Shown: piece after piece, positions 1-9,294 of the stretch | Numbering within the stretch: the stretch's first letter is position 1 | Layout of the letters: every line of letters starts with the position of its first letter | Source of the DNA: a virus | Length of the DNA: 43,912 nt | IMG/VR virus record: IMGVR_UViG_3300047284_000023 | Span: 1 to 43,912 of that record | Strand: one strand, 5' to 3' | Notes under the pieces: model-generated | Seen by the model: the letters and a program-made list of their open reading frames with translations, nothing else | Databases searched by the model: none | What the model was told of the DNA's origin: nothing | Position numbers and translations under genes: made by a program

Positions 1-68
1 TCAGCGCGTACAGCCGAACCACTGCCGTTTGGAATTATGTCCGTGCCCGTCCAGTCGTATGTGGCCAT
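1..68 (-). CDS. Tail fibre protein, first 22 codons (gene continues at 43912)
   Basis: An ATG on the minus strand at 66-68 opens a frame that runs off the left edge. The two bases left at positions 2-1 pair in frame with base 43912, so the reading frame continues without a stop into the minus-strand frame at the right end. The joined gene is 1365 nt, exactly 455 codons including the stop at 42616-42618. The start lies 3 bp downstream of the stop of the J-like gene, as expected for the next gene in the tail operon. See the entry at 42616-43912 for the body of the protein. Confidence 0.85.
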   Translation of the reverse strand, partial: MATYDWTGTDIIPNGSGSAVRA

Positions 69-71
69 GGA

Positions 72-3000
72 TTATGCGCCTTTACCGTATCCTACCGCTG
101 ACCACGAGAAAAGGCGATCAACTGCGGTGCCGCTGCTATTGCGGAAGGTCACATCAAAACCGCTGCCGCTGACGTTGATCACATTGAAGTAGTCACCAGA
201 TTGCAAATTCTGAGCGGTGATGCCGATGGACGGCAAGATGCTATTGACGCCTCCGAGCACCGCCGAGCCAGTCCAGAACGGATTGGCAAACGTGACGCTC
301 TTGGTGCCGGCGCCGCTTTGCTCGGCTACGACTGAACTTTCAATGCGCCGCTGGAACGATGCCTTGTAGCCCAGCTCATAACAGGCAAACGCCTGCGACA
401 ACGTAAAGGCTGAGGCATCCAGCTTGAACTGGAAGGCTCGTGCGGTGAAGGTGCCGTTGCCAAACTCTTGGTAGTCGCTCCACGTTGGCGATCCGGCAGG
501 ATTGTCGTCAGTGGTACGCACGCAGACCTTGGAATTGACTTGATCAGCCACTGCACCTTCAAAGTCAACCCATGTATCAATTAAGTCTGTGCGTTCGTCG
601 ATCAGATCAGATGGGTAGAAACCACCAGCAACAAGATGACGTCGTAGATCTAGCGAATACTTAGCGCCTAGATCTAGCACTTCATTGAACACGTATGTAC
701 CTGTCTCCGCAATGTCGCCGTAATAGTCGAGATCCAGCAGCAGATCAAAGTCTGCGATGGTGTCAAACAGTGCTGAGCCGCCGAGCGTAATGGCGTCGTA
801 CTCAGCGCTGTAAAACAAATTTGTGAACTCGCCTTGGAATGGCGGATCCGTTGTGTCTTCGCGTTTGTCCAGCACCAAGAAGGCGCTAAGTGGATCGGGT
901 AGGTCAACGACAACACTGGCTTCAGCGATGCTTTGTTTGCCGCTGCTGTCTTCAAACTTGACGAGGTATTCACCCTCGACCATTGGCACAATCGCCTCGG
1001 TGCTATAACCAGGCACTGCAGGGATAAGATCCTGCGAATTAGTCCATGTGCCAGTGCCGTCTGTGATGCTGGTGTGGCGGATGTGAACGCGACCGCCGAT
1101 CTTCACGTCAAGATCAGTCGAGGCATCCCAACGCAAACGTGCAGAGTTGGCGCTGATCTGTTCGATCGTCAGATTCTGCACATTGGCAGGTTCGGCTAAC
1201 TTGCCGCGTGCTGATACATCTAGACGTGCTGGTTGCGCTGATGGCCGCAAGCCCGCATTAACGCCATAGATCAATACTTCGTAGTCGCCAGGTGTGGTGT
1301 CATAGATGACGTATTCCTGTGTTGTGACGTAATTCTGTGCCCAGTTTCCATCTACTCTTCGCCATTGCACCAGGTACTGCACAGCATTGGTGCGCCCGTC
1401 TTCGTCAACGGATGCGAGCCAGTTGATGATGAGCTTGGACAGCACTTGTCCAGCTTCCTCGTACAACACTTCTTGGAAGGTCGGCGCACGTGGTGCACTG
1501 GCCGGCTTGTTGAGATCAGTGATGTCGCGCTGCTCTAGCGCTGTGCCGCGCTCGATGTAGTTGTACTTGCTGGCGTTATAGGCAATAGCGCTGATGGCGT
1601 AGTTGCTGCCGTCTTGCTCTTGAACGGTAAGCACACGCCACGTTGATGTTTGGATGTTGCTGGTCTGATAAATCCAGACGCTGTTGGTGTTAGGCGCTGT
1701 AGAGAACGCCGTTGCGACAGTGATCACCTCACCGGCAATAGTTGCGATGGCGCGAGTCTGAACGCTGCCATCGGGCATGATGACCGACAACTCAGCGCCT
1801 GCTGCTGTTAGTCCAGTGGCATCATCCACCGTGATGGCCGTGGTCGTTGCAGCAGAGATGCGACCGCCGCGACGTGCGCCAGTCCGCACAGGATCGGCCA
1901 CCTCGATGATTTGCCCAGGGCGTACCAGCACGCCAGCATCAATCGAGGCAGTGAAGCTGATGATTTCGCTCTCGTAGCGCTCCGAGTACAACAGCCATTC
2001 ACCGATGCGATACGCCTGTCCACGACTGGTGCAAGCGAAGGCGCTGATTTCAGTTTTGACGACGCCGTATTTCTGGATGGCTTCTGCGTCTTCTACGACT
2101 TCGTAGGCAATGTCGCGGCTGTTGAGATTGAGGTAGCTAACAACGCAAACCGTGGGGCGGGTCTTGCGGCTGCCGCCTTGATAGCTGAAACCTTCTTCTG
2201 TGACATTTGCCAGCGTGAACAGATAGGCGGTATCAGCGGGCTTGTCTTGGCTGATCGTGAGTGCTCCAGTGCTCCAGTACGGCATCACCCGCATTACTGA
2301 GCACATGTCGTTGATCAGCTTGTACGCATCTTCTGCGGTTTGGATGTTGACATTGCAAGAGAAGCGCGGCTCTTGCCCGCCGAAGCCATCGGGCACCAGT
2401 TCGGAGCAATACTGACTGGCGGCGTAGAAAGCGAACTTATCAAGCTGCGCGGCTTCAATGTGATCACCAAAGCCATAGCGCGTTGATGTGAGCAAATCCC
2501 ACAGGATCCACGCTGGATCGCTGCACCATTGCGCTGCGCCGAATGTGCCGTTCCAGATGCCGGCGTAAATCAGCCTGCCGGTGACGCTATCAACGGTGGC
2601 ATTGCTTGGAATTTGTACCTTGATGCCACGAATCAGATAGGACCGTGATGGGATGCGGTTGAACTGCTCGGCATCAACACGCAACCACGCCAATGCACTA
2701 TTTGGGTAGCGCAGTTTGGCGTAGATGATCTCGGTATAGCTTGTCCAGTTGAAGGCGTTGACTACTTTGGGGTCAGTGCTATCTGGCCGGTCGCGTTCAA
2801 CCTTGATGTCGATTGGGTAGACGCTGGCAAGGTTGATCAAGTAATCGCGCTGATAAGCATCACCAGTGCGTCCGCTGATGGTGTCGGTAACAGCCAAGTT
2901 GTAGCCGCCGCCGTTGTACTGCACGTAAATGCGCAGCCCCACTTGTGACCCGAGCACATCGCCTTCGTTGGTGAAGGTTTGCAGTTGCGGCACCGTGATC

Positions 3001-3392
3001 GTGATGCGTGCAGCATTAACGTTTGTATCCGTAATGGATCGAACGACGGGCGACGCATATTGCACCTCAACGCCTACAGCCTTCTCATCCTCTACGTCAG
3101 ATGTGCCAGGGATATAGGTCTGATTTTGCGTGCCATTGCGCGTGGCAATGGAGACGTTCTGAAAGTTGTATGTACCGTCCGCATTTTGCAGCGGCGTGTT
3201 ATCAATGAAGATGGACTGATAGCCGTTCTTCAGTCCTTCAATCTCGCCTTCGCTAATCAGATCGAGGACTTGCGCATATTGCTTGGAATTAAGGCTGTCG
3301 GTTTCAGTTGTAGGCGTACGCGGCGCGGACCGCAGAACTGCACCACCAAGACCTTTGCCACCGCCACCACCAGCGCCATAGATGCGTGCCAT
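72..3392 (-). CDS. J: Tail tip / host-specificity protein, lambda J-like
   Basis: This 1106-residue protein has the hallmarks of the central tail-tip protein (lambda gpJ family), which closes the distal end of the tail tube and carries receptor-contacting parts. The N-terminus is glycine-rich and is followed by the typical YAQVLDLISEGEIEGL segment (about residues 39-54). A long beta-rich hub domain follows, then two fibronectin-III-like stretches at roughly residues 630-720 and 735-840, then a C-terminal region likely to contact fibres. It is the last gene of an M-L-K-I-J series in the canonical order, and its start overlaps the stop of the I-like gene by one base. The family call is secure; receptor specificity cannot be read from sequence. 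Confidence 0.9.
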   Translation of the reverse strand: MARIYGAGGGGGKGLGGAVLRSAPRTPTTETDSLNSKQYAQVLDLISEGEIEGLKNGYQSIFIDNTPLQNADGTYNFQNVSIATRNGTQNQTYIPGTSDVEDEKAVGVEVQYASPVVRSITDTNVNAARITITVPQLQTFTNEGDVLGSQVGLRIYVQYNGGGYNLAVTDTISGRTGDAYQRDYLINLASVYPIDIKVERDRPDSTDPKVVNAFNWTSYTEIIYAKLRYPNSALAWLRVDAEQFNRIPSRSYLIRGIKVQIPSNATVDSVTGRLIYAGIWNGTFGAAQWCSDPAWILWDLLTSTRYGFGDHIEAAQLDKFAFYAASQYCSELVPDGFGGQEPRFSCNVNIQTAEDAYKLINDMCSVMRVMPYWSTGALTISQDKPADTAYLFTLANVTEEGFSYQGGSRKTRPTVCVVSYLNLNSRDIAYEVVEDAEAIQKYGVVKTEISAFACTSRGQAYRIGEWLLYSERYESEIISFTASIDAGVLVRPGQIIEVADPVRTGARRGGRISAATTTAITVDDATGLTAAGAELSVIMPDGSVQTRAIATIAGEVITVATAFSTAPNTNSVWIYQTSNIQTSTWRVLTVQEQDGSNYAISAIAYNASKYNYIERGTALEQRDITDLNKPASAPRAPTFQEVLYEEAGQVLSKLIINWLASVDEDGRTNAVQYLVQWRRVDGNWAQNYVTTQEYVIYDTTPGDYEVLIYGVNAGLRPSAQPARLDVSARGKLAEPANVQNLTIEQISANSARLRWDASTDLDVKIGGRVHIRHTSITDGTGTWTNSQDLIPAVPGYSTEAIVPMVEGEYLVKFEDSSGKQSIAEASVVVDLPDPLSAFLVLDKREDTTDPPFQGEFTNLFYSAEYDAITLGGSALFDTIADFDLLLDLDYYGDIAETGTYVFNEVLDLGAKYSLDLRRHLVAGGFYPSDLIDERTDLIDTWVDFEGAVADQVNSKVCVRTTDDNPAGSPTWSDYQEFGNGTFTARAFQFKLDASAFTLSQAFACYELGYKASFQRRIESSVVAEQSGAGTKSVTFANPFWTGSAVLGGVNSILPSIGITAQNLQSGDYFNVINVSGSGFDVTFRNSSGTAVDRLFSWSAVGYGKGA

Positions 3393-4021
3393 CAGCCGTA
3401 CACCTCTACGGTGTCAATACCAGCCGAGATGGTGACAGAGCCAACCAAGGTCTCGCCATAGACGATTGGCACGGGTGTGCCTTGCCTGCTGGTATTTTGG
3501 ATGCCGCTGAAGCTGTAGCTTTTGCGGGGATCGTTGTTGTCTTGTGGTGTGCCGGGTTGGTTGATTTTTGGCGTGGGAGTTAAGAGCTGAGAGACTCCGC
3601 CGAGAATCAGCGATGCGCCAACAAGGCTTGCAGCAGTGCCAATGCCGGTCAAGATGCCGCCGGCTGTAGCGGCTTGGCCAAAAATACTGAATGTGCCAAA
3701 AGCGCCTGCGCCTGGCAGTAAAAATGACAAGGCAATTAAGCCAATGCCCGCCAAAATCTTACCCGTTGCACCACCAGCTCCCACTAACACCGGAATAACC
3801 TTGATCTCCTGCTGCCCCGCAGGATCGTGCAGCTCATCCATGGTTAGTGCATATTTCCCCACACTGACGCGATAGTGCTGATCCGCCATGTGCTTTTCAA
3901 GTTGCGGAAAGTTCACCACCAGAAAACGCACGGCTTCAGCAGCGCTAGCCACATCAGCCTCGAACACACGCTGGCCGAGAAACTTGGCAAGTCGTCCATA
4001 TACCCGGATCTTCCGCAGCAT
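3392..4021 (-). CDS. I: Tail assembly protein, lambda I-like
   Basis: The protein has 209 residues. The first 80 or so look like the ubiquitin-like N-terminal domain of lambda gpI (start MLRKIRVYGRLAKFLG). A glycine/alanine-rich hydrophobic stretch follows (about residues 82-145), then a polar C-terminus ending near TISAGIDTVEVYG. In lambda-like phages this protein acts in tail-tip assembly together with K and is not abundant in the virion. It sits between the K-like and J-like genes as in lambda, with an 8-bp gap to K and a one-base overlap with J. Size and position both fit the family. Confidence 0.85.
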   Translation of the reverse strand: MLRKIRVYGRLAKFLGQRVFEADVASAAEAVRFLVVNFPQLEKHMADQHYRVSVGKYALTMDELHDPAGQQEIKVIPVLVGAGGATGKILAGIGLIALSFLLPGAGAFGTFSIFGQAATAGGILTGIGTAASLVGASLILGGVSQLLTPTPKINQPGTPQDNNDPRKSYSFSGIQNTSRQGTPVPIVYGETLVGSVTISAGIDTVEVYG

Positions 4022-4029
4022 GATGCAAC

Positions 4030-4755
4030 TCAGCCTCCACCCATGGTAACGAAATCGGGATGGCGCAGCCTACGGCCAGTGCATTTCTGAAGCCAACCGC
4101 CACCGCCGTACAAATCACGACTGCTGAGTCGTCCGCGCAGGTGGTGAAGCACCATTCCGTCGCCGATGTAGATGCCGCAGTGGTTCAAGCCGCTGCCTGA
4201 GATGTTCATCAGCAGGAAGTCGCCTTTTTGCAGCTCTTGCTCCTCTTCCAGCTCGCGAAAGCCAGCCTCGCGCCAGCAGTCATCGAACATTGGTGCCGCT
4301 TCAAACTGCTCTGGTGTTAGCGGGCGCTCCCAATCTGGGAGATGTAATCCGTTCTCGGCGTACCAATCACGAGCTAGTGTCCAGCAGTCGCTGATGCCCC
4401 AGGTCCATTGCCTGCCGATAAGCGGTGCCTGGTAGCCGCTTGGCTGACATTCGCCCCATCCGCCGGTCTTTGGATTCCAGATGTACCACGGCAAACCGCT
4501 GGCCTCGCAGGCCATTAAATCCGGCTGGCTCGGTGTCGGTGGCGTGCTTGGATGCGAGTGGAACACCGCGATGATTTCGCCGGCATCTTCGGCGGCTGCA
4601 TAATCAGCAGGATCAAGGATGAATTGATCGGTGCCGCTGCTGAGGTTGCGACATGGCCAGTAGCGTTCGCGGCCTTTGACCACCACCACAAGCCCGCACG
4701 CCTCACGCGGCACATCACCGCGTGCATGATCCATTGCAGCGTGCTTCCAAGTCAT
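4030..4755 (-). CDS. K: Tail tip assembly protein with JAMM and NlpC/P60 domains, lambda K-like
   Basis: This 241-residue protein has two domains. The N-terminal part is a JAMM/MPN metallopeptidase-like domain: a glutamate at residue 19 and an H-x-H-x7-S-x2-D motif with His66, His68, Ser76 and Asp79. The C-terminal part is an NlpC/P60 cysteine peptidase-like domain with candidate nucleophile Cys124 in [12 protein letters not shown] and candidate His192 in [10 protein letters not shown]. Lambda gpK has the same layout and acts in tail-tip assembly, perhaps also cutting peptidoglycan during entry. The start overlaps the L-like stop by 4 bp (ATGA), which points to translational coupling. Confidence 0.9.
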   Translation of the reverse strand: MTWKHAAMDHARGDVPREACGLVVVVKGRERYWPCRNLSSGTDQFILDPADYAAAEDAGEIIAVFHSHPSTPPTPSQPDLMACEASGLPWYIWNPKTGGWGECQPSGYQAPLIGRQWTWGISDCWTLARDWYAENGLHLPDWERPLTPEQFEAAPMFDDCWREAGFRELEEEQELQKGDFLLMNISGSGLNHCGIYIGDGMVLHHLRGRLSSRDLYGGGGWLQKCTGRRLRHPDFVTMGGG

Positions 4756-5429
4756 CCGGTGAAGGCTCCGATGCCGGGGTAGCTGCCAAAAGGCAACTCA
4801 GCCGTAGCGCCGAAGTGCGCTTTGCAGTCAGTCAATGTCTTGAGGCAGGTGGGCAAAGCACCGCTGTAGCCGCACTCGGTTGATTTGTACACCCACTGGC
4901 AGATGTTGGCGATGCACTGCCGTTTAGGTGCGCTGACGCCAGCAAGGTCGAAAGCTGCCGCAAGCTCAAACTCGACCACTTCGCGGTTCTCGATGGTCTT
5001 GCGATCGACGTAATAGATCTCACGCGGAAACTCAGCCGTGGGGTCTGGGCTGTACGGACTGACACCACCGGGGAAGTTGGCATCGTCGAGATACCGTGCC
5101 AGCGTGCGGATCCGGGTGAATTTGGCACCCTCCAACCCATCCGGCAACGTCAGCAGCAATGCCGTGATGGTGCTGAGGATGTTGCTGACGCGGATCTTGG
5201 GGCGTGGGAGCTGACCATTGCCGCTGTATTCAAAACCGTCAGCCTCGACGGGAAAACGCTGATAGCTATTGCCGTTCCATACCACCTCGCCATTGTTGTT
5301 AAGGCTGGTGCCAGCGTGGAAGCGGTAGGTGTCGCTTGCGCCATGCTGGGCAGTGTTTAGCTCCAGCTCAAACAGCTCGATGACCGCACCTGGCGCTATC
5401 TCCTGCAGTGCTGAGACGGGTACGGTCAT
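4752..5429 (-). CDS. L: Minor tail protein, lambda L-like
   Basis: The protein has 225 residues and belongs to the gpL family of tail-tip proteins. Its C-terminal third holds a cluster of cysteines (in [27 protein letters not shown]), in the place where lambda gpL carries the cysteines that ligate an iron-sulphur cluster. The N-terminal part is beta-rich, with the family-typical pattern around [20 protein letters not shown]. It overlaps its neighbours on both sides by 4 bp. Cluster binding here is inferred from the family and not shown. Confidence 0.85.
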   Translation of the reverse strand: MTVPVSALQEIAPGAVIELFELELNTAQHGASDTYRFHAGTSLNNNGEVVWNGNSYQRFPVEADGFEYSGNGQLPRPKIRVSNILSTITALLLTLPDGLEGAKFTRIRTLARYLDDANFPGGVSPYSPDPTAEFPREIYYVDRKTIENREVVEFELAAAFDLAGVSAPKRQCIANICQWVYKSTECGYSGALPTCLKTLTDCKAHFGATAELPFGSYPGIGAFTG

Positions 5430-5767
5430 GGCTCAAATACCTGCCGGAATGTTGCCGTGATCGTTGCGCGTCCGGTGTACGGGATGGTCTTCTGCCATGT
5501 TTCGCACACCCATTTAGCGGACGACTCACCCGGTGGTGTCCAGTCAAAACTGGCGCCATCAGCGGCGCGAGCATCCAAGAATGTCTCGATGGTATCGCTG
5601 TTGGCTTCTGTGATGTTCTGCCAAGTCAAATCCCACGTCTTTGGATTCTGGTTCAGGCCAAACGTGATCCGTTGTTCGTAGCCATCGCCAAACTGCGTCT
5701 TGCGCACCTTGGGCGCTGATGACTTGCTGGCGCCATAGGCAGGCGTGATTGCAGGGAATGTAGCCAT
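5426..5767 (-). CDS. M: Minor tail protein, lambda M-like
   Basis: The protein has 113 residues, the usual gpM size. It contains the family pattern of a QFGDGYEQR motif (near residue 25) and a C-terminal beta segment ending in ATFRQVFEP. In lambda-like tails gpM joins L, H and J in the initiator complex that nucleates the tail tube. Its ATG overlaps the stop of the tape measure by one base, and its end overlaps the L start by 4 bp. Confidence 0.85.
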   Translation of the reverse strand: MATFPAITPAYGASKSSAPKVRKTQFGDGYEQRITFGLNQNPKTWDLTWQNITEANSDTIETFLDARAADGASFDWTPPGESSAKWVCETWQKTIPYTGRATITATFRQVFEP

Positions 5768-7899
5768 TACGCGAGGATGCCTCCAGGTCGCTTCTGCTTA
5801 ATCAATTCTGCCTGCACTGCAGCAGCAATGGCGCGACCAAGTGCCTGCCCCTCAGGCTGGTTGCCTTGCACGTTGGTGCCGCCTGCGTCGACGTTGACCA
5901 CGATATTGGCACCACCGCCAAAGCTGCCAGCGCGTGCAATGCCACCACTGCGACCCGGCATGAATAGTTCAGGTCCACGCTCGCCTACAAGGTATGGCTG
6001 CCCAGCCGTGACGGAACCGCCGTTAGCTCGCTGCGGGATGCCAAAGTTCGGGCCGAGCGTGCCAAATTTGCCGACCATGCCACCACCAGCGCCCAGTGGC
6101 GTTGCAGCGCTAAATGGCGTTAGCACTCCTTTCAGTGCATTGATTGCCTGTTCGATCACAAAGATCTGCAGCAGTTGCTTTGCAATGTCAATCAGCACTC
6201 CAGATGCAATCCGCTTGAGACTTGCACCAAATGCTTCTGATCCAGCAATTAGCGCATCAAATGCACCACCGATCCCTTGGCCGAGAGTATTAGAGATGCC
6301 ATCTGCAAGCTTAAGCTGATTCTGGGCTGCTGTATTCAGCTCGTACTGCTGCTCAATGTGTTTTTGAAGCGCCTTGAACCGATCCTGATCAGCTTTTGCT
6401 TGCAGCTCATTTAGATCGCGTTGTGTTTCGCGCTGGCTAGCAACAAGCGCAGTTTGGCGTTCAAAGATGATTGCCTTTTCCGCTTGCTTGTTTGTTTCCT
6501 TTGCCAACTCTTCAGCGTATCTGAATTGCAGGTCAAGCTCGCGCTGTTGACCCTGCAGCCGCACAACAAGCATCGCATCCCCGGCCATTTCGGCTGCGAC
6601 AATCTTGTCTTGAAGTTCGGATTTAGAACGGATAAGACCAGCCTCGGCGGTTCTTGCACGGATAACCTCAGCAACGCGTTCAGCTTCTTTCTTGGCGGCT
6701 TCTGCGGCGCGTTCCGCTTCGCGCTCTGCCGCTGATTTTCCTTTTTTCTTGCCGCCGCCGCCATCGCCGCCGAGCAAAGGCGGTGTAAATAATTTTTGGG
6801 TTTGACTGGCGCTTGCTCCTAGCCGCTTTTGAGCCGCTAAGTTTTCGTTGATTTTGTCTAGGATTGTGCCTTGCAGCTGAACAGCACGGCTTGCGTTTGG
6901 ATCATTTGGCCCAACGCTTTGCAGCAGGCGCTGATACTGCTGTAATGCTTGCAGGTTTTGCTGAATACCTGTCCGATTCGCTTGAGAAGAAATCTGCCCA
7001 ACGCCTTTGGCAATGTTGTCAACGGCTTGACTCGTCGCGCCAATGTTTAGGAATTGACGAGCGCCGGCAACACTGCGCGTAAAGCCGCCACCGCGCCCAG
7101 CGGCAAGTGCTGCATTGATTGCATCTACGACAGCAATGGCCTGATTGAAAATTGCCTTAAGCGCTGGCGTAAGAACTTGCCCGATACGACGAGCTAATGC
7201 CTCAACCCCATCTTGCAGCGTGCTCAAGCGGCCATTGAGAGTATCGCTTTGCGCAATAGCGCCGTTGGCATACTTGCCGCCCGTATCCGTTAGCCGCCGC
7301 AGCGCAACTTCAACGGCTTCTGCGCTGATTTGACCTTTGCTTAGCGCTTTGCTGAACTCTTCGCCGGTCAGTCCGTACATCTTGCGCAGCTCATCTTGCA
7401 GCGCAACACCACGCTCCTGGAACTGCAGCAGCTCCTCGCCTTGCAGCCTGCCCTTGGCAATGACTTGGCCGTAAGCCAGTGACAGCTCGCCTAGGTTTGC
7501 GCCTGTCGCGCCGGCAACATCACCAAGTTGCCGAGTGGTTTCTACCACATCTTTGGCGCTAACGCCAAATGCCGTCAAGCGCTTAGCGCTTTCGATCAGC
7601 TCGGTGCCGGTGAATGGCGTTGCTGCTCCAAGTTGCTGCAGCTCCTGGATAATTTGCTTTGCTTGCTGGACACTGCCAGTCAGCGTCTGAATGCTTCTGG
7701 TTTGAGATTCAAGTTCTGCAGTTTTGGCGAATACGAACTTAGCTGCTTGAATTGCGCCGAATCCTGCCGCTAGCCCGGCGACTGCATTGCGCAGAGTACC
7801 GATGCTTGCCGTAGCAGCTTTTGACGCCGCGTTGACTTGCCGAAGATTGCGTACAGCACCTTGGCTATTTACTTGTACGTCAACAACAGCAACAGCCAC
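5767..7899 (-). CDS. Tail tape measure protein
   Basis: This 710-residue protein starts with GTG; a strong Shine-Dalgarno sequence (GGGAGGAG, minus strand, about 7 bases upstream) supports this start. Residues 60-260 resemble the lambda H / TP901 tape-measure core (for example QLQELGAATPFTGTEL-type sequence and GRLQGEELLQFQERGV). A low-complexity Lys/Gly segment and a long charged coiled coil follow (about residues 375-530), then a glycine-rich C-terminus. The length would scale to a tail of roughly 100 nm, using the usual relation of about 0.15 nm per residue. It lies directly after the frameshifted chaperone, the canonical position. Confidence 0.93.
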   Translation of the reverse strand: MAVAVVDVQVNSQGAVRNLRQVNAASKAATASIGTLRNAVAGLAAGFGAIQAAKFVFAKTAELESQTRSIQTLTGSVQQAKQIIQELQQLGAATPFTGTELIESAKRLTAFGVSAKDVVETTRQLGDVAGATGANLGELSLAYGQVIAKGRLQGEELLQFQERGVALQDELRKMYGLTGEEFSKALSKGQISAEAVEVALRRLTDTGGKYANGAIAQSDTLNGRLSTLQDGVEALARRIGQVLTPALKAIFNQAIAVVDAINAALAAGRGGGFTRSVAGARQFLNIGATSQAVDNIAKGVGQISSQANRTGIQQNLQALQQYQRLLQSVGPNDPNASRAVQLQGTILDKINENLAAQKRLGASASQTQKLFTPPLLGGDGGGGKKKGKSAAEREAERAAEAAKKEAERVAEVIRARTAEAGLIRSKSELQDKIVAAEMAGDAMLVVRLQGQQRELDLQFRYAEELAKETNKQAEKAIIFERQTALVASQRETQRDLNELQAKADQDRFKALQKHIEQQYELNTAAQNQLKLADGISNTLGQGIGGAFDALIAGSEAFGASLKRIASGVLIDIAKQLLQIFVIEQAINALKGVLTPFSAATPLGAGGGMVGKFGTLGPNFGIPQRANGGSVTAGQPYLVGERGPELFMPGRSGGIARAGSFGGGANIVVNVDAGGTNVQGNQPEGQALGRAIAAAVQAELIKQKRPGGILA

Positions 7900-7924
7900 A
7901 GCAGCTCCTCCCTATGCGATCAGT

Positions 7925-8454
7925 CTACCGGTGCCGCGCTTTGTCTATCTCAATCTTCTCGCGCTTGGCTTTTACCTCGTAGTAAGCCGCAAAATGTATG
8001 AACTCAGCATCAGTCAGCTCAGTACGTAAGCGGCTGACTGTCATGCCGAGTTCTGAGGCTAGGAAGAACTCAAAGAATAGCCAAGAGTCTTCCTCTAGTC
8101 TTTTTTTGCTTCTTCAATGCTGGACTCACCGCCGAGGCCAAACAGGAACAGCTCTAGCTCGTTCAACACGCGCTCGGGCAGTTCACGTTGCAGCTTGGCA
8201 GCATCAGCAGCGGCAAATGCCTTAGTACCATCCTCAAGCTCTGCCATCTGGCACAGTATCTGTGTGCTGATCTCTAGCGCTTCATCGGAGCCGGCAAGCG
8301 TGGTTGCCTTTTTGCGATCAGCGCGGGTGATGGGCTTGAAGTAAAGATCCAGCACCGCATCGCCAGCATCGTTGGTGACGCTGAATTTACGGCGCTGGTT
8401 CAGATCAAAAGCGCCGGTGAGTAGATCAACCGGGCGCTGGGTGCTGGCAGGCAT
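7925..8454 (-). CDS. Tail assembly chaperone, long product of a -1 frameshift (GT-like)
   Basis: After lysine 118 of the short product, a one-base backward slip on a run of seven A (minus strand, 8107-8101) avoids the stop at 8095-8097. It opens 58 more codons, ending at a TAG at 7925-7927. The extension begins RLEEDSWLFFEFFLAS and ends KIEIDKARHR. It is a charged, helical sequence of the kind seen in the T part of lambda GT. The long product would have 176 residues. The site, the 0/-1 frame overlap and the place just before the tape measure all match the conserved siphophage arrangement. Confidence 0.85.
8095..8454 (-). CDS. Tail assembly chaperone, short product (G-like)
   Basis: This 119-residue product of the unshifted frame ends EEAKKD. 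Its composition and position between the major tail protein and the tape measure fit the G-like chaperone, which coats the tape measure during tail assembly and is absent from the virion. The start overlaps the stop of the preceding major tail protein gene by one base. Most ribosomes are expected to make this form, as in lambda where the shift occurs at a low percentage. Confidence 0.85.
   Translation of the reverse strand: MPASTQRPVDLLTGAFDLNQRRKFSVTNDAGDAVLDLYFKPITRADRKKATTLAGSDEALEISTQILCQMAELEDGTKAFAAADAAKLQRELPERVLNELELFLFGLGGESSIEEAKKD
8101..8107 (-). promoter_or_regulatory. Slippery heptamer for -1 ribosomal frameshift
   Basis: On the minus strand the zero-frame codons read GCA AAA AAA GAC TAG, so the heptamer A-AAA-AAA has the X-XXY-YYZ phase needed for a tandem -1 slip. 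It is followed by G, then by a stop two codons later. The -1 frame stays open for 59 codons including its stop at 7925. I did not find an obvious strong stem-loop just downstream, but downstream structure is often modest at such sites. Confidence 0.85.
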
Positions 8455-8873
8455 CAGATGCTAAGTGTGAGAGTACCGCTTGAGACGAAGTTGATCGTCA
8501 CAATCTCGATCTCGCCAACGGTAGCACCGTATTCAGAACTGGTCACCACGATCGTGCCCGTGATCTTCTTACCGCCGGTTTCGTCAAGGTACAACTCAAC
8601 AAAAGCATCAGCCTCGTCAGTGGCTTGATTGGCGTCCTTGATCAGATCCAGCTTGTCGCCAGATCCAGGTGCGTCGTACATCACCTCGATGGTGCCGCTG
8701 CCGCTGATTAAGCCGCCGATATTGGCGCGATAGGTGGCACCATGGGAGGTAGCGTCATAGGACTCTTTCTCGACGGTCATGCTCCAAGACCGCACTGCTG
8801 CGATCTCAGAGATGCCACCACTGCCAGCCTTGTCAAAGAAGACTGTGCCTTGTTGCCCGCGATAGAAAGCCAT
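8454..8873 (-). CDS. Major tail protein, copy 2
   Basis: The protein has 139 residues and is paralogous to the 138-residue product just upstream. Both begin MAFYRGQQG, share SW(S)(M/L)TVEKES, GATYRAN(I/V)GGLISGSG and a C-terminal ATVGEIE(I/V) segment, and end in a short beta strand. This is the major tail tube / tail protein type made in many copies. It lies 2 bp downstream of copy 1 and touches the chaperone start. Whether both copies enter the tube is unknown; one could be a decoration or a host-range variant. Confidence 0.75.
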   Translation of the reverse strand: MAFYRGQQGTVFFDKAGSGGISEIAAVRSWSMTVEKESYDATSHGATYRANIGGLISGSGTIEVMYDAPGSGDKLDLIKDANQATDEADAFVELYLDETGGKKITGTIVVTSSEYGATVGEIEIVTINFVSSGTLTLSI

Positions 8874-8875
8874 GA

Positions 8876-9292
8876 TTAGATGTCCAGCGAAATGGTTCCG
8901 TTGGTCACGAAGTTCAAGGTGATGACTTCGATCTCACCTACGGTTGCAGAATACTCAGCAGATGTGATCACACCATCAAAGCTGATCTTCTTGGTGCCGC
9001 TGGTATCAAGGTACAGCTCAAACAGAGCCTCGCCGGCATCATTGGCGGTATTGATGTGCTCGATGAAGACGTTAGTCTCATCGGCACTAGATGCGGTGTA
9101 GAGGATCTCGCAGGTGCCAGATCCGCTGATCAGTCCACCAACATTGGCGCGGTAGGTGGCGCCCAGTGCGGTGGTGTCGAGCGATTCCTTCTCAACGGTC
9201 AGCGACCATGAGCGGGTGCTGGTGATGGTTGCCGCAGTGGTGCCAGCATCATCAAATTTGACGCTGCCTTGCTGCCCTCGGTAAAAAGCCAT
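8876..9292 (-). CDS. Major tail protein, copy 1
   Basis: The protein has 138 residues and is the first of two tandem paralogues. It carries the same N-terminal MAFYRGQQG, the central GATYRANVGGLISGSG and the C-terminal SATVGEIEVITLNF pattern as copy 2, with a more divergent middle (about residues 62-100). Between the tail terminator and the chaperone it occupies the position of the tube protein. It follows the preceding stop after 2 bp. Confidence 0.78.
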   Translation of the reverse strand: MAFYRGQQGSVKFDDAGTTAATITSTRSWSLTVEKESLDTTALGATYRANVGGLISGSGTCEILYTASSADETNVFIEHINTANDAGEALFELYLDTSGTKKISFDGVITSAEYSATVGEIEVITLNFVTNGTISLDI

Positions 9293-9294
9293 GG

